This document shows, in pieces, positions 26,377 through 35,003 of a stretch of DNA of 64,000 nt. The stretch is from Paractinoplanes brasiliensis (GTDB lineage Bacteria > Actinomycetota > Actinomycetes > Mycobacteriales > Micromonosporaceae). The notes below the pieces were generated by a model. The model had not been told where the DNA came from. It worked only from the letters and a program-made list of their open reading frames with translations, and searched no databases. The DNA is taken from contig NZ_SNWR01000001.1 of the NCBI RefSeq assembly GCF_004362215.1, forward strand, positions 3,826,001-3,890,000. Direction: 5' to 3'. The position numbers and the translations under genes are program-made. The first letter of the stretch is position 1, and every line of letters begins with the position of its first letter.

Positions 26377-26718
26377 ATGCAGGCCACAGTTACCGATCAC
26401 CGCAGCGACATCGCCGTTCTTCACCTGCGCGGCGAACTGGATGCGGACACCGCCGTCCAGCTCCACAGGACGCTGGCCGGGCTGCTGGAACGCCCCGTTC
26501 CCCGGATCGTGGTCGACCTCACCGACCTCAAGTTCTGCGATTCCGTCGGCCTCAGCGCCTTCATCACCAGCAAGCAGGTCATCAACGCCCGCGGTGGCTG
26601 GCTCAGCTTCGCCGGCGCCAACCCTTTCCTGACCCAGCTGATGGAGACCGTCGGTCTCAGCCGCTATTTCGCCGTCTTCCCCGAGGTCGACGACGCCATC
26701 GCCGCCGCCCAGCTCTGA
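26377..26718 (+). CDS. STAS-domain anti-sigma factor antagonist
   Basis: A 113-aa single-domain STAS protein of the SpoIIAA/RsbV type. The phosphorylatable serine lies in the loop LKFCDSVGLSAF, and the preceding strand RIVVDLTDL is typical. Such proteins bind an anti-sigma factor kinase when unphosphorylated and so release a sigma factor. No kinase or sigma gene is adjacent, so the partner is elsewhere. The ATG at 26377 is used. It is the last chromosomal gene before the integrated element. Confidence 0.9.
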   Translation: MQATVTDHRSDIAVLHLRGELDADTAVQLHRTLAGLLERPVPRIVVDLTDLKFCDSVGLSAFITSKQVINARGGWLSFAGANPFLTQLMETVGLSRYFAVFPEVDDAIAAAQL

Positions 26719-26878
26719 GGCGGCCGCCGTTGGGTCGACTTTGGAAAGCGACTTCCGGCCTGTTCCGCGACGGCGGAGCCGCTTCTTCGGGCGAAAACCC
26801 GGTCGGCCCTCGTACGAGGGATCGGGCCGTGGCTGAGTCGATCAAGAACTCGTCTGACAGCTCGGCCCGCAAAAGCGG

Positions 26879-26903
26879 AGAGCCGGGCGCAGGGCCCGGC
26901 TCT
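26879..26903 (-). terminator. original chromosomal terminator of tRNA-Ser(GGA)
   Basis: A 10-bp stem (AGAGCCGGGC / GCCCGGCTCT) lies 10 bp beyond the CCA end of the partial tRNA copy at 26914. In the uninterrupted chromosome it would end the tRNA transcript, which runs on the minus strand. Confidence 0.65.
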
Positions 26904-26913
26904 GATCGCTCGA

Positions 26914-26970
26914 TGGCGGAGGATACGAGATTCGAACTCGTGAGGGTGTGAACCCAACACGCTTTCCAAG
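26914..26970 (-). repeat. left attachment site: 3' half of tRNA-Ser(GGA)
   Basis: A 57-bp copy of the 3' half of tRNA-Ser, from the anticodon arm to CCA. It matches 47081-47137 over 33 bp (26914-26946) and 18 bp (26953-26970). The six or so intervening positions are the variable-arm loop and differ, but in both copies the arm can pair (GGGT/ACCC here, GGGG/CCCC on the right). Because the tRNA 5' half is missing here, this is the displaced chromosomal end left behind when an element integrated into the tRNA gene. Confidence 0.88.
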
Positions 26971-27063
26971 CCTGCTTGCCCCTGTCCGACGCGGTTCGGC
27001 AGCCTACGTGACCAGCTTGAAGTGGCTACGGCGGATCTCGCCGAACCCGCATGGGCATGGTTG

Positions 27064-27083
27064 AATGAGACGGCGACTGAGAC
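27064..27083 (+). repeat. 20-bp repeat near the left end of the element (copy 1)
   Basis: AATGAGACGGCGACTGAGAC matches 47001-47020 at 18 of 20 positions in the same orientation. Each copy lies inside the element, within about 100 bp of its attachment site, and contains a doubled TGAGAC. Such paired repeats fit integrase or excisionase arm-binding sites on the circular form. The function is inferred. Confidence 0.55.
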
Positions 27084-27114
27084 AGCCGTCGCATCCAGGG
27101 CCCCGGCAAAGTCG

Positions 27115-27759
<645 letters not shown>

Positions 27760-28247
27760 GACTCACTTCGGATAGATCATCGTGGCGCAGGAACCTTGAT
27801 GATCTTCTGAACCGGTCATGCCCGTCTTGCTGCCGCCAACCGAGGCGCTTCTACCTTGATCCACCTAAGTCGGACACCGTGACTTTGCCGAGACCCTGCC
27901 ATCGCATCCTTCGCGGTTGAGCGGTTGAGTGCTGGCGGTACGTATGTAGAGCAGGGCCTGACCTCCCCGTCAGAGTGCTAGAAGTCATAGCCTTGATCCT
28001 GTAGCTGGTACCGCGTGACGGTAAGAGTGCTGGACTCGTGCATGTCAAATCAGGGTGTCTTGCGATGAGAACATCCCTATCGCTGGAGCCAATGTCGCCG
28101 CTGGCTCAGCTCGTGTGAATTTCTCAGTTGTGAAGTTGCAGCGTAATTAGGTTTGGTGGGCACTAGAATACGCGGCAGCCCACCGAGCCTGAAGAGATTG
28201 TCGGAAGATCGCTTGACGTCGCAGTGGACTTAATAGAGGGTTGTCGT
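27760..28247. other. intergenic region within the element, no gene seen
   Basis: About 490 bp between the transposase remnant and the low-GC cargo module. A 65-codon minus-strand frame at 27851-28048 has no ribosome-binding site or recognisable product. Base composition shifts from GC-rich to AT-richer around 28,060-28,250, which may mark the edge of the acquired module and should include its promoter. Confidence 0.5.
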
Positions 28248-28712
28248 ATGACGGATCTTCAAGAGCGCATGACAGTGTTTCAATTGGAGCGCTATAAATT
28301 CATATTGCAACAGCTCCATGCGACGAACGAGAACGTCCATCGATATTTGGCTATATTTCAAACCATCGCGACCACCATACTTGGCGGTGTGCTTGCCGTA
28401 TTCTTCGGATACAAGCGTTGGGGCATCGACGCCGAAACTGCCCGAACCGTCATTACGGTCGGCATGTGGCTGGTCACGGCCGTGGCCGCTTTCGCCATTC
28501 TTCAAGTGATAGTCGGAATTCTAAGCTGGCTCGACTACCGTCGCGAAGAGTGTGATCTGCTGGATGAACTAGTGAAGCCAGGAGTACGTGCTCGCCCATT
28601 ATGGAAGAATTTCTACCGATGGTACGAAACATACGTCGTAGTGTTCATCCTTACTTTAATCATCTTGACATGGGTTCTAGCTAACGTCGCCTTTCTGCCT
28701 CGCGTGAAGTAG
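28248..28712 (+). CDS. three-TM membrane protein of unknown function (cargo module 1)
   Basis: A 154-aa protein. Residues 1-30 form a charged amphipathic helix, then come three hydrophobic segments at about 34-55, 67-92 and 128-150; the loop between TM2 and TM3 is charged (YRREECDLLDELVKPG). The ATG at 28248 follows AGAGGG; an upstream ATG at 28224 lacks a ribosome-binding site. It is AT-rich (25 G/C among the 60 bases 28261-28320), unlike the host. It sits 15 bp before the HD/GHKL gene and surely shares its transcript. No family is recognised; small multi-TM proteins are common membrane effectors in defence modules, which is only an analogy. Confidence 0.8.
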   Translation: MTDLQERMTVFQLERYKFILQQLHATNENVHRYLAIFQTIATTILGGVLAVFFGYKRWGIDAETARTVITVGMWLVTAVAAFAILQVIVGILSWLDYRREECDLLDELVKPGVRARPLWKNFYRWYETYVVVFILTLIILTWVLANVAFLPRVK

Positions 28713-28727
28713 ATAGAGGTTATAAGC

Positions 28728-31460
28728 ATGCCATTTGGTTATGAAGGAACCAGGCTCTGGTCGTCTTCTCTCGGCAGAGATGTAGAAGATCATCGAAGCC
28801 AGCGGGAGCAACTTCGTGTCGCCTACCATCGGTTTCGAGAAAGGGCAGTGTTGCTCGCCGCCGAGATACCTCAAGACCTGCGCGAGTACACGGTGCATGA
28901 CGCGGCTCATCTGGATGCTCTATGGGAACTCGCTGATGTCATTGGCGGTGATCTCATCGAGCTTACTCCTACCGAAGCATACGTGCTCGGGGGAGCATTC
29001 CTCATTCATGACTTAGGAATGGGATTAGCGGCGTGGCCGGGTGGCATTGATTCTCTTAAGAAGGAGTATGACTGGCGCGATATTGTTGCAGCTTGCACTA
29101 TGGAGTTGCGTGGCCGCCCTGCGGCCGATGGTGAGCTAGACGCGCCGGCAGCAGATGTTGAGCAAGCGGCGAAGGAAATCGCACTTCGTGAAAAGCACGC
29201 TTCCCATGCTGCCGAACTTGCCCTTATCAGCTGGACAAGCACAGCAACCGCAGAGGAATATCACCTTATCGATGACGTAGATCTTAGGACAACCTACGGG
29301 CATCTGATCGGCCAGATTGCGGCTAGTCACTGGTGGGATATAGAAAAGATTTCAGCCACATTCCCAGCTCACCCCATCGGCGCGCCTGTGAATTGTCCGA
29401 GCGAGTGGACAGTGGACTCTCTAAAACTTGCTTGCCTTCTTCGACTGGCCGATGCCGCCCATTTGGATTCTAGGCGCGCGCCGAAGTTTTTACGCGCAGT
29501 CAGGAATCCACGCGGACTATCCGATATTCATTGGTCGTTTCAAGGCCATCTTCAGCAAATCCGGAGACAGGACGACCAACTGCTATTCACCGCAGCTCAA
29601 CCGTTCGAAGTTTCAGAGATCTCCGCGTGGTGGGCTTGCCATGATGCTCTACATGTCGTGGATAAAGAGCTGCGGTCAGTTGATGCTCTCTTGGTGGAAA
29701 TGAGCAGACCCCGGATGGCTGCACGTGCAGTTAAGGGCGTTGACTCCCCCAGTCGCCTAAGCACGCTAATTCCGACTCGGGGATGGATCCCGGTAGACGC
29801 CAGTATTACTGTCAGTAATGTGCCGTCCTTGGTCAAAAAGCTGGGAGGGGAAAGTCTATACGGTAACCGTCCCGATACTGCGATCCGAGAACTAATCCAG
29901 AACGCCGCTGATGCAACAAGGGCCCTCGCGACACTTACTGACGCAGCACCGGCTGCTATAACGGTTGCATACGAGACCGACGAACAGGGGGCCGATTGGA
30001 TTCGGGTCACTGATTCAGGCGTAGGAATGTCTCGGGCAGTGATGACCGGAGTACTGCTTGACTTTGGTAGAAGTTACTGGGGCTCCCAATTGATGCGCGA
30101 GGAATCGCCCGGACTGGCAGCAAGTAAGTTCCGCCCTGCGGGCAGATATGGGATTGGCTTCTACGCCGCCTTTATGATTGGCGATTATGTATCTGTCGTT
30201 TCACGACGTTACGATGAAGCATCGTCTGATACTCGAATTCTGGAGTTTCCAGAGGGCTTGGCGGGGCGCCCAATATTGCGTATCGCTACACGGCAAGAAA
30301 TGCGCCATTCGGGAGGTACAACTGTTTCCATAAAATTGCGCGATCCGGATTCGTATGATCTGTTGATGGATGACAAGCCTCGGGTTTTTGCCGGATTGAA
30401 TTATGCCAACTTTTTTGACCTTTGCCAGAAGCTTGCGCCTTCGTTGGACGTTCCCCTTCAAGTAATAGATAGAGGCGAGGAGCGGCGCAATTGCATCGAG
30501 TCGCACGACTGGAAAACGCTGACTGGTCGGGAGCTAATCTGCCGACTCGGACATGTCGGTAGCCCTATCTGGTCAAGCACGCATGTTTCCCTCGGTTTTG
30601 TGAGTGACGCGATGCGACCCATCATGCGCGGGGATCGCATGCTCGCTCACGCAGCCCTTGCACCAGTGCCGCCGGGCGTCATCGGTGATCAGGGCGAAGA
30701 GCTTCGAGTTTGGGGCGTTATTACTGGTGGTGGTCTCCGTATAGCGGAGCTTGGCGGCGCCATCGGAATCTTTACGGGTCAGCCGCTCAAGGCAGATCGA
30801 ACGAAAGCTTCCCTAGACGCGAGTGCGAAGGAGATCGCTGACTGGGCATCGGAGCAGGCCGAGATTTGGCAAGATGAGATCAACTCGCATTCCCCTGAAT
30901 GGAATATATACGTAGCTCTCCTGAGTCGGCTTGGCGCAGATACCAAAGGTGTACATATTGCTTGCACGGCCGAAGGGTATCTAAGTGCCCACGAGTTGGA
31001 AGAATGGGCACGTGACAGGCGTCGTATTGTTATAGCTGACGACTTTGATGTAGAAGTGGACGACAAGTTGGGCGAACAAACCTTCTGGAGTAGGTCCGCT
31101 CGAGAGTATGTCCTTCTCGGAGAAGATATAGTACTCGCGCCTTCTTCGAATGCGCAATATGGCGAATGGGATGCTTGGCCAGGGGAAGAGTATACGGGAA
31201 TCCGTAGAATCCCAGTCCGTTCGGGTATCGTAACTTCACCCGAGGAGTGGTGGAAAGAGTATCGAGGTTCGACTGTCGGCCTCGTCATTCATGCGATCGC
31301 TCGCGCTTGGAACTGTGCGCCCGAATCTATCGTGAGGTCGCTCTCAAATATCGACGAGAATGGTCGACGTTTGACGCTTGATATTGGCAAATCAGTTGTT
31401 GGTGCTAAACCGGTGTCCTCGTTTGTTGAATTCTTGATCGACCGTGATTTGATACCATGA
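28728..31460 (+). CDS. HD-domain / HSP90-type GHKL ATPase fusion (cargo module 1)
   Basis: A 910-aa protein. Residues about 30-330 form an HD-type helical domain with His57, the HD doublet His94-Asp95 (FLIHDLG) and a later RLADAAHLD motif; this resembles the HD-CE type found fused to HSP90-like ATPases. Residues about 360-560 are an HSP90/MutL-type GHKL ATPase: N-box ELIQNAADA (388-396), G1 DSGVGM (429-434), G2 GRYGIGF (472-478) and GGTT (529-532). The C-terminal 350 residues are not recognised. All ATP-binding motifs look intact. Base composition is well below that of the host. It is coupled to the three-TM gene. An anti-phage or conflict role is inferred from family and location, not shown. 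Confidence 0.85.
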   Translation: MPFGYEGTRLWSSSLGRDVEDHRSQREQLRVAYHRFRERAVLLAAEIPQDLREYTVHDAAHLDALWELADVIGGDLIELTPTEAYVLGGAFLIHDLGMGLAAWPGGIDSLKKEYDWRDIVAACTMELRGRPAADGELDAPAADVEQAAKEIALREKHASHAAELALISWTSTATAEEYHLIDDVDLRTTYGHLIGQIAASHWWDIEKISATFPAHPIGAPVNCPSEWTVDSLKLACLLRLADAAHLDSRRAPKFLRAVRNPRGLSDIHWSFQGHLQQIRRQDDQLLFTAAQPFEVSEISAWWACHDALHVVDKELRSVDALLVEMSRPRMAARAVKGVDSPSRLSTLIPTRGWIPVDASITVSNVPSLVKKLGGESLYGNRPDTAIRELIQNAADATRALATLTDAAPAAITVAYETDEQGADWIRVTDSGVGMSRAVMTGVLLDFGRSYWGSQLMREESPGLAASKFRPAGRYGIGFYAAFMIGDYVSVVSRRYDEASSDTRILEFPEGLAGRPILRIATRQEMRHSGGTTVSIKLRDPDSYDLLMDDKPRVFAGLNYANFFDLCQKLAPSLDVPLQVIDRGEERRNCIESHDWKTLTGRELICRLGHVGSPIWSSTHVSLGFVSDAMRPIMRGDRMLAHAALAPVPPGVIGDQGEELRVWGVITGGGLRIAELGGAIGIFTGQPLKADRTKASLDASAKEIADWASEQAEIWQDEINSHSPEWNIYVALLSRLGADTKGVHIACTAEGYLSAHELEEWARDRRRIVIADDFDVEVDDKLGEQTFWSRSAREYVLLGEDIVLAPSSNAQYGEWDAWPGEEYTGIRRIPVRSGIVTSPEEWWKEYRGSTVGLVIHAIARAWNCAPESIVRSLSNIDENGRRLTLDIGKSVVGAKPVSSFVEFLIDRDLIP

Positions 31461-31615
31461 ATATGGCGGCCCAATGTCGCGAATGTTTGCTGATTGGCGA
31501 TGTGCAATCCCAGTCAGCGAAGTGATAGTGGAGAGTGATCGAGGCTAGTGACTCTAACTAAAGACGTGTGAGGTAGCCTGTTTGCAATTGACGATCCAAG
31601 TCGTGGAGAGTGATT

Positions 31616-32110
31616 GTGGCCACCACTGAACGTACGCTCGTACTTTTGAAGCCCGACGCTGTCGCCCGTGGGCTGATCGGGCGCGTAGTGCAGCGGTTTG
31701 AGGATGCTGGCCTGAAGGTCGTCGGAACCAAGATGGTGCAGATGGACGCCGACCTGGCGAAGAAGCACTACTTCGACCTCGAAGAGCGGTTCGGCAAGGA
31801 CGTCTTCGACCTCACTGCGAACTTTATGCAGATGGGTCCGGTCATCGCGCTGGTGCTCGAAGGCATCGAGGCGGTCGCGAACGTGCGCCGGCTTGTCGGC
31901 TCCACCTTCCCGAACGAGTCTGCTCCGGGGACGATCCGCGGGGACTTTGCGCACGTCTCGAAGGCTTTCTCGCAGGCCAACAAGATCGTTGCTGCGAATC
32001 TCGTGCACGCGTCGGGCAAGCCGGACGAGGCCAAGTATGAGATCGACCTGTGGTTCGACAGCGCCGAGCTGTTCGACTACCAGACCGTGGCTGAGAAGTA
32101 CACGTTCTGA
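31616..32110 (+). CDS. ndk: nucleoside-diphosphate kinase family protein
   Basis: A 164-aa NDP kinase that moves the gamma phosphate between nucleotides. It starts VATTERTLVLLKPDAVARG, contains GPVIALVLEG, then IRGDFAH and the active-site histidine in NLVHASG. It belongs to the longer NDK type, with an extra segment before the histidine and the C-terminus EIDLWFDSAELFDYQTV, and is probably not the housekeeping copy. The GTG at 31616 follows GGAGAG with 5-bp spacing. Its stop overlaps the next start (TGATG). It lies on the element backbone, perhaps supporting nucleotide supply during replication. Confidence 0.88.
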   Translation: MATTERTLVLLKPDAVARGLIGRVVQRFEDAGLKVVGTKMVQMDADLAKKHYFDLEERFGKDVFDLTANFMQMGPVIALVLEGIEAVANVRRLVGSTFPNESAPGTIRGDFAHVSKAFSQANKIVAANLVHASGKPDEAKYEIDLWFDSAELFDYQTVAEKYTF

Positions 32111-32427
32111 TGATCGAGGAGAAGGTCTCGTCTCGGCCGCCGATCGACGAGGTCATCGAGCAGTACCGGGCCGAGCTGCCTTGGGGGGATCTGCGGGTGA
32201 CTGCTGAGTACGCCTACGCGGTTGCCGTGAGGCTTCGTGAGGTTGGCCGGGCAGATGAGGCAGAGCACTACGCGCGGCAGTGTCTCCAGCTCATGGAGGC
32301 TCTGCCGGCGAACAGCCTCGACGACGTCGTATCTCAGCGACAGTCTGTCGGCGGGGTGCCGCTGCCGGACCACTTCCATGACGGTGTGGTCCGGTCCCGA
32401 CTGGCTAACCTGCTCGGTCTGATCTAA
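32110..32427 (+). CDS. hypothetical protein coupled to ndk
   Basis: A 105-aa helical soluble protein (EVIEQYRAELPWGDLRV, then ADEAEHYARQCLQLMEAL, TPR-like) with no recognised domain. It overlaps the ndk stop by one base (TGATG) and so depends on ndk translation. It ends 15 bp from the convergent Nudix gene. Confidence 0.72.
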   Translation: MIEEKVSSRPPIDEVIEQYRAELPWGDLRVTAEYAYAVAVRLREVGRADEAEHYARQCLQLMEALPANSLDDVVSQRQSVGGVPLPDHFHDGVVRSRLANLLGLI

Positions 32428-32442
32428 ATGCCGCTTCGGACG

Positions 32443-32853
32443 TCAGCGCAGGTTGGCGTCTAGGTGCTCCTGCACGGGGCCGAAGAACGGGTATGGGACG
32501 TACGTAGTGAGGGTGGCGCGGTCGGACCACGCCACCTCTGCTAGCTCTTCCTCGTCGGCCACGTACGCCGTACCGTCCACGACTTCGCAGGCGGAGTAGA
32601 GCATGGTGCGACCGGTGTTCGGGTGAATTCGCTCGCCTAGATCGGCAACCGCTCGCACGGTCAGGCCGGTTTCCTCCTTGGCCTCCCGGACGGCGGCCTG
32701 GTCGCCGGATTCCCCCTGCTCGACCTCGCCGGCGGGGAACTGCCAAGAGAGCTGCCCCTCTTTCGCCCGGCGACGGACGAGCAAGACCTGGCCGTTCTGG
32801 ACGATCACGGCCGCTGCGATGGCGGGGCGCTCGGTGTTCGTGGACTCGCTCAT
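32443..32853 (-). CDS. Nudix hydrolase
   Basis: A 136-aa protein with a complete Nudix box, GEVEQGESGDQAAVREAKEE followed by TGL, including the REUxEE metal-binding core. It should hydrolyse a nucleoside diphosphate derivative; the N-terminal strand pattern is of the MutT type. Nudix genes are regular parts of AICE backbones. Its ATG overlaps the stop of the upstream HTH-Nudix gene (ATGA). Confidence 0.9.
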   Translation of the reverse strand: MSESTNTERPAIAAAVIVQNGQVLLVRRRAKEGQLSWQFPAGEVEQGESGDQAAVREAKEETGLTVRAVADLGERIHPNTGRTMLYSACEVVDGTAYVADEEELAEVAWSDRATLTTYVPYPFFGPVQEHLDANLR

Positions 32854-33527
32854 TGTTCCCCTTCCAGGACGCGCAGGATCGGCGCGTAAATGCGTTGCTT
32901 CGGGATGAATCGGGTGACTTCTGCCGTCGGCGCCCAGAGCGCGCTCGTGTTCTCGACGACGTCGCGGTTCTCGACCTCGCCGGCGAGGTAGTCGCAGAGG
33001 AAGTAGGTCGCGCTCACGCCGGTCAGCGGATGGACGCGGCTGCCGAGTTCGGCTCTCACCGAGCAGTGGACGCCCGTTTCGGCGAGGGTTTCGCGGATCG
33101 CGATCGTCGCGGGGGCGGAGCCTGGCTTGACGATGCCGGCCGGGAACTGCCAGGAGATTCCGCTCGGGTCAGTGTCACGGCGACAGACCAGCAGAACCTT
33201 GGCGTCGTCCAGGACCACCGCGATCGCTACGGTCAAGGCGACGGCGTTGCCGGCAGCCGCGACGGCTGCGTCATCGTCGGCCTTGAGCTGACGGGCGAAG
33301 CGAAGCTTGGCCGGCTCGTCCGCACGGCTGTACGCGGTATCGAGCGCTCGTTGCAGCTCCGGGCGAATGACGATCTCGGGCCGCTCACTCCACGATGCGA
33401 TGGTTCGCTTGGCGACACCGATGAGTGCGGCCATCTCGTCCTGCGACATCCGCAGGGCCGCTTGAAGCGCGATCGCATGCCGACCGGTCCATTGGTCGAT
33501 GACGGTGTGGCGGGCCGGCTGATTCAT
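32850..33527 (-). CDS. HTH-Nudix fusion protein (degenerate Nudix box)
   Basis: A 225-aa protein. Residues about 15-50 form an XRE-like helix-turn-helix (LQAALRMSQDEMAALIGVAK), and residues about 95-215 a Nudix domain. The Nudix box reads GIVKPGSAPATIAIRETLAE followed by TGV: the first Glu is Ser and the REUxEE core has become RETLAE, so catalysis may be lost and the domain could be a ligand sensor. It is coupled by overlap to the intact Nudix gene. Together they may form a nucleotide-responsive regulator and enzyme pair; this is inferred. Confidence 0.82.
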   Translation of the reverse strand: MNQPARHTVIDQWTGRHAIALQAALRMSQDEMAALIGVAKRTIASWSERPEIVIRPELQRALDTAYSRADEPAKLRFARQLKADDDAAVAAAGNAVALTVAIAVVLDDAKVLLVCRRDTDPSGISWQFPAGIVKPGSAPATIAIRETLAETGVHCSVRAELGSRVHPLTGVSATYFLCDYLAGEVENRDVVENTSALWAPTAEVTRFIPKQRIYAPILRVLEGEQ

Positions 33528-33601
33528 GAGGCAGCGCGCCCGGCGGCAGAGAGCAGACCCGTCCTCGCCGGTTGGCGAGTGTGCGGCCTGACCTGCATCG
33601 A

Positions 33602-33952
33602 TCAGTCGACCGCCGTGGCGATCGTGCCTGCCGGATAGATCTCTGTCTCTCCGCTTGCGCGGGTGATCGTGATCGCGGCCGTCGAGGTTGCCGTGTCGCC
33701 TGGCTTGAGTTCGATCCGCTCCGGCATTGCCGCGACGAACGTGCCGTGGCCATGGCGAATGTCGATCAAGCCCTCTGAGCGGAGAACCGCCATCGCGCGG
33801 CGCACGGTCTCTCGCGCCAAGCCGAACTCGTCGTGGAGATCTTTCTCTGACGGCATCCGTTGTCCGGGATGTAACTCTCCGCTACGTATGCGGTCGCGCA
33901 GGATGCCAGCGAGCTGCCGATAAGCAGCACCTTCGCGATCCGGCGTAATCAC
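33602..33952 (-). CDS. GntR family regulator (KorSA-like)
   Basis: A 116-aa regulator with a winged helix (AYRQLAGILRDRIRSGELHP, MPSEKDLHDEFGLARETVRR) and only a short C-terminal tail, shorter than HutC proteins. GntR repressors control transfer and replication in pSAM2-type elements. The start is the GTG at 33952, with GAGGGG next to it. A GTCTAGAC palindrome lies 46 bp upstream, in the divergent promoter region, as a candidate operator. Confidence 0.86.
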   Translation of the reverse strand: MITPDREGAAYRQLAGILRDRIRSGELHPGQRMPSEKDLHDEFGLARETVRRAMAVLRSEGLIDIRHGHGTFVAAMPERIELKPGDTATSTAAITITRASGETEIYPAGTIATAVD

Positions 33953-33996
33953 CCCCTCACGCTAGGTGTGGACGGGTCGGCATCTAGTGGTGTATG

Positions 33997-34006
33997 CGTC
34001 TAGACG
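33997..34006. promoter_or_regulatory. candidate GntR operator
   Basis: The 10-bp palindrome CGTCTAGACG lies between the GntR gene (start 33952) and the plus-strand gene at 34085. Its core GTCTAGAC is that of HutC-type GntR operators such as DasR sites. Two more CTAG tetranucleotides stand at 33962 and 33984. Confidence 0.45.
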
Positions 34007-34084
34007 TCTGTATCGTTTTGAAGGTGCCCGTCGCTCTGGCCCCATTGGACTCACTGGGCACTGGGGCCACCCGGAGAAGGAGTC

Positions 34085-34378
34085 ATGGCAATGTCCGTCA
34101 CGCGTCTTGCTCGACCTCGGAAGCGGTGTCCCCTCTACTGCACGATTGATCACGAACATCAGGGCACTCAGCACTCCCACCTCATTGCCGAGGTCGACGT
34201 CGAGTGCGAACAGGCTCTTGTCGCCGTCAACCTGGTTCGGCCCGATGCGAAGGACGAGATCGCGCTGGCGATCGGCAAGGGTTGGGGTGAGCCGACCGTC
34301 GCCAACCTGACGGCGAACGAGGCGCGGGAACTCCGGGACGCGCTCAATGTCGCCGTGGCGGTGCTCGACCGGCGGTGA
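34085..34378 (+). CDS. hypothetical protein of actinobacterial elements (DUF6907-like)
   Basis: A 97-aa soluble protein with CPLYCTIDHE near the N-terminus and a C-terminal LTANEARELRDALNVAV helix. The layout is like DUF6907 proteins common on actinomycete plasmids and ICEs; that assignment is tentative. The ATG at 34085 follows AAGGAG. It is followed by a hairpin terminator and is divergent from the GntR gene. Confidence 0.72.
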   Translation: MAMSVTRLARPRKRCPLYCTIDHEHQGTQHSHLIAEVDVECEQALVAVNLVRPDAKDEIALAIGKGWGEPTVANLTANEARELRDALNVAVAVLDRR

Positions 34379-34396
34379 CCCGTTCAGTAGCGACCG

Positions 34397-34427
34397 AGCC
34401 CCGGCGGCCATGGAGGCTGCCGGGGCT
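34397..34427 (+). terminator. hairpin terminator
   Basis: A 9-bp stem (AGCCCCGGC / GCCGGGGCT) with a 13-nt loop followed by TCTT, 18 bp beyond the stop of the 97-aa gene. Confidence 0.75.
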
Positions 34428-34557
34428 TCTTCATCGGCACTGCATCGCAGATGCGTCAGGCATGGGTGGTTGCCTCGTCGGCGGCGCATGACTTTCCGGG
34501 TTGACTGGGTCTCACCAGGAAAGCAACGCTACTGAAGAGGTGAGGAACGATGTTCGG

Positions 34558-34788
34558 TCAGGACTCGATCGACCCGCGGCGCGGTCGCGAGGCTTGCCAC
34601 TCTCGGATTGAGGCCGGCAACCAGGCCGGCGAGCGGCCGAACATCCGATCTGCGGCCGGCGCCTGGCCGCGTGAGACATAAGCCGCCCAAGTGACGCGGC
34701 TGATCGGCGCTCCCGCTGACCGCAGGAACGCCAGGACGTCCTCAGTCGTCCACCAGTCCTCGGGTAGTTCGCTGCTCGTCTCGGCCAT
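34558..34788 (-). CDS. small helix-turn-helix (excisionase/MerR-type) protein
   Basis: A 76-aa protein with WWTTEDVLAFLRSAGAPISR at the N-terminus and a wing-like PAWLPASIREWQASRPRRG at the C-terminus, the pattern of HTH_17/MerR-type DNA-binding proteins of actinomycete elements. The ATG at 34788 is chosen because the preceding dozen codons to 34824 do not resemble the family; neither start has a strong ribosome-binding site. It lies before the divergent transfer operon and may regulate it. Confidence 0.65.
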   Translation of the reverse strand: MAETSSELPEDWWTTEDVLAFLRSAGAPISRVTWAAYVSRGQAPAADRMFGRSPAWLPASIREWQASRPRRGSIES

Positions 34789-34904
34789 CACCGGCGAGGT
34801 TACGCGATCTCCCAGGGTGATCACCTAACCGTCTGGCCGGCGGCGGCTGGTCAGTCCAGTTCCACCACCTTGAACCGCGATCGACCGTAAGGCGCACGCT
34901 TGCT

Positions 34905-34963
34905 CGAATACAACTTGGCATTGTACGGTCGCGCCATGAACACAACGCGACGTTGTATTCGAC
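34905..34963. promoter_or_regulatory. inverted repeat upstream of the transfer operon
   Basis: Two perfect 11-bp arms, TCGAATACAAC (34905-34915) and GTTGTATTCGA (34953-34963), lie 37 bp apart just before the first transfer-operon gene (35004). The arms are AT-rich in a GC-rich setting. They could be a split operator or flank the operon promoter. The regulator is unknown; GntR or the HTH protein at 34558 are candidates. Confidence 0.5.
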
Positions 34964-35003
34964 TCGTGCCGCCCGCGGTCGTCACAGACCCGGAAGGACA
35001 TCC

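Noticed and set aside
34550..34681. 43-codon plus-strand ORF with a good-looking GAGGTGAGGAAC site
   Set aside because: It is antisense to the HTH gene at 34558-34788, whose C-terminal wing motif is recognisable; the product has no features.
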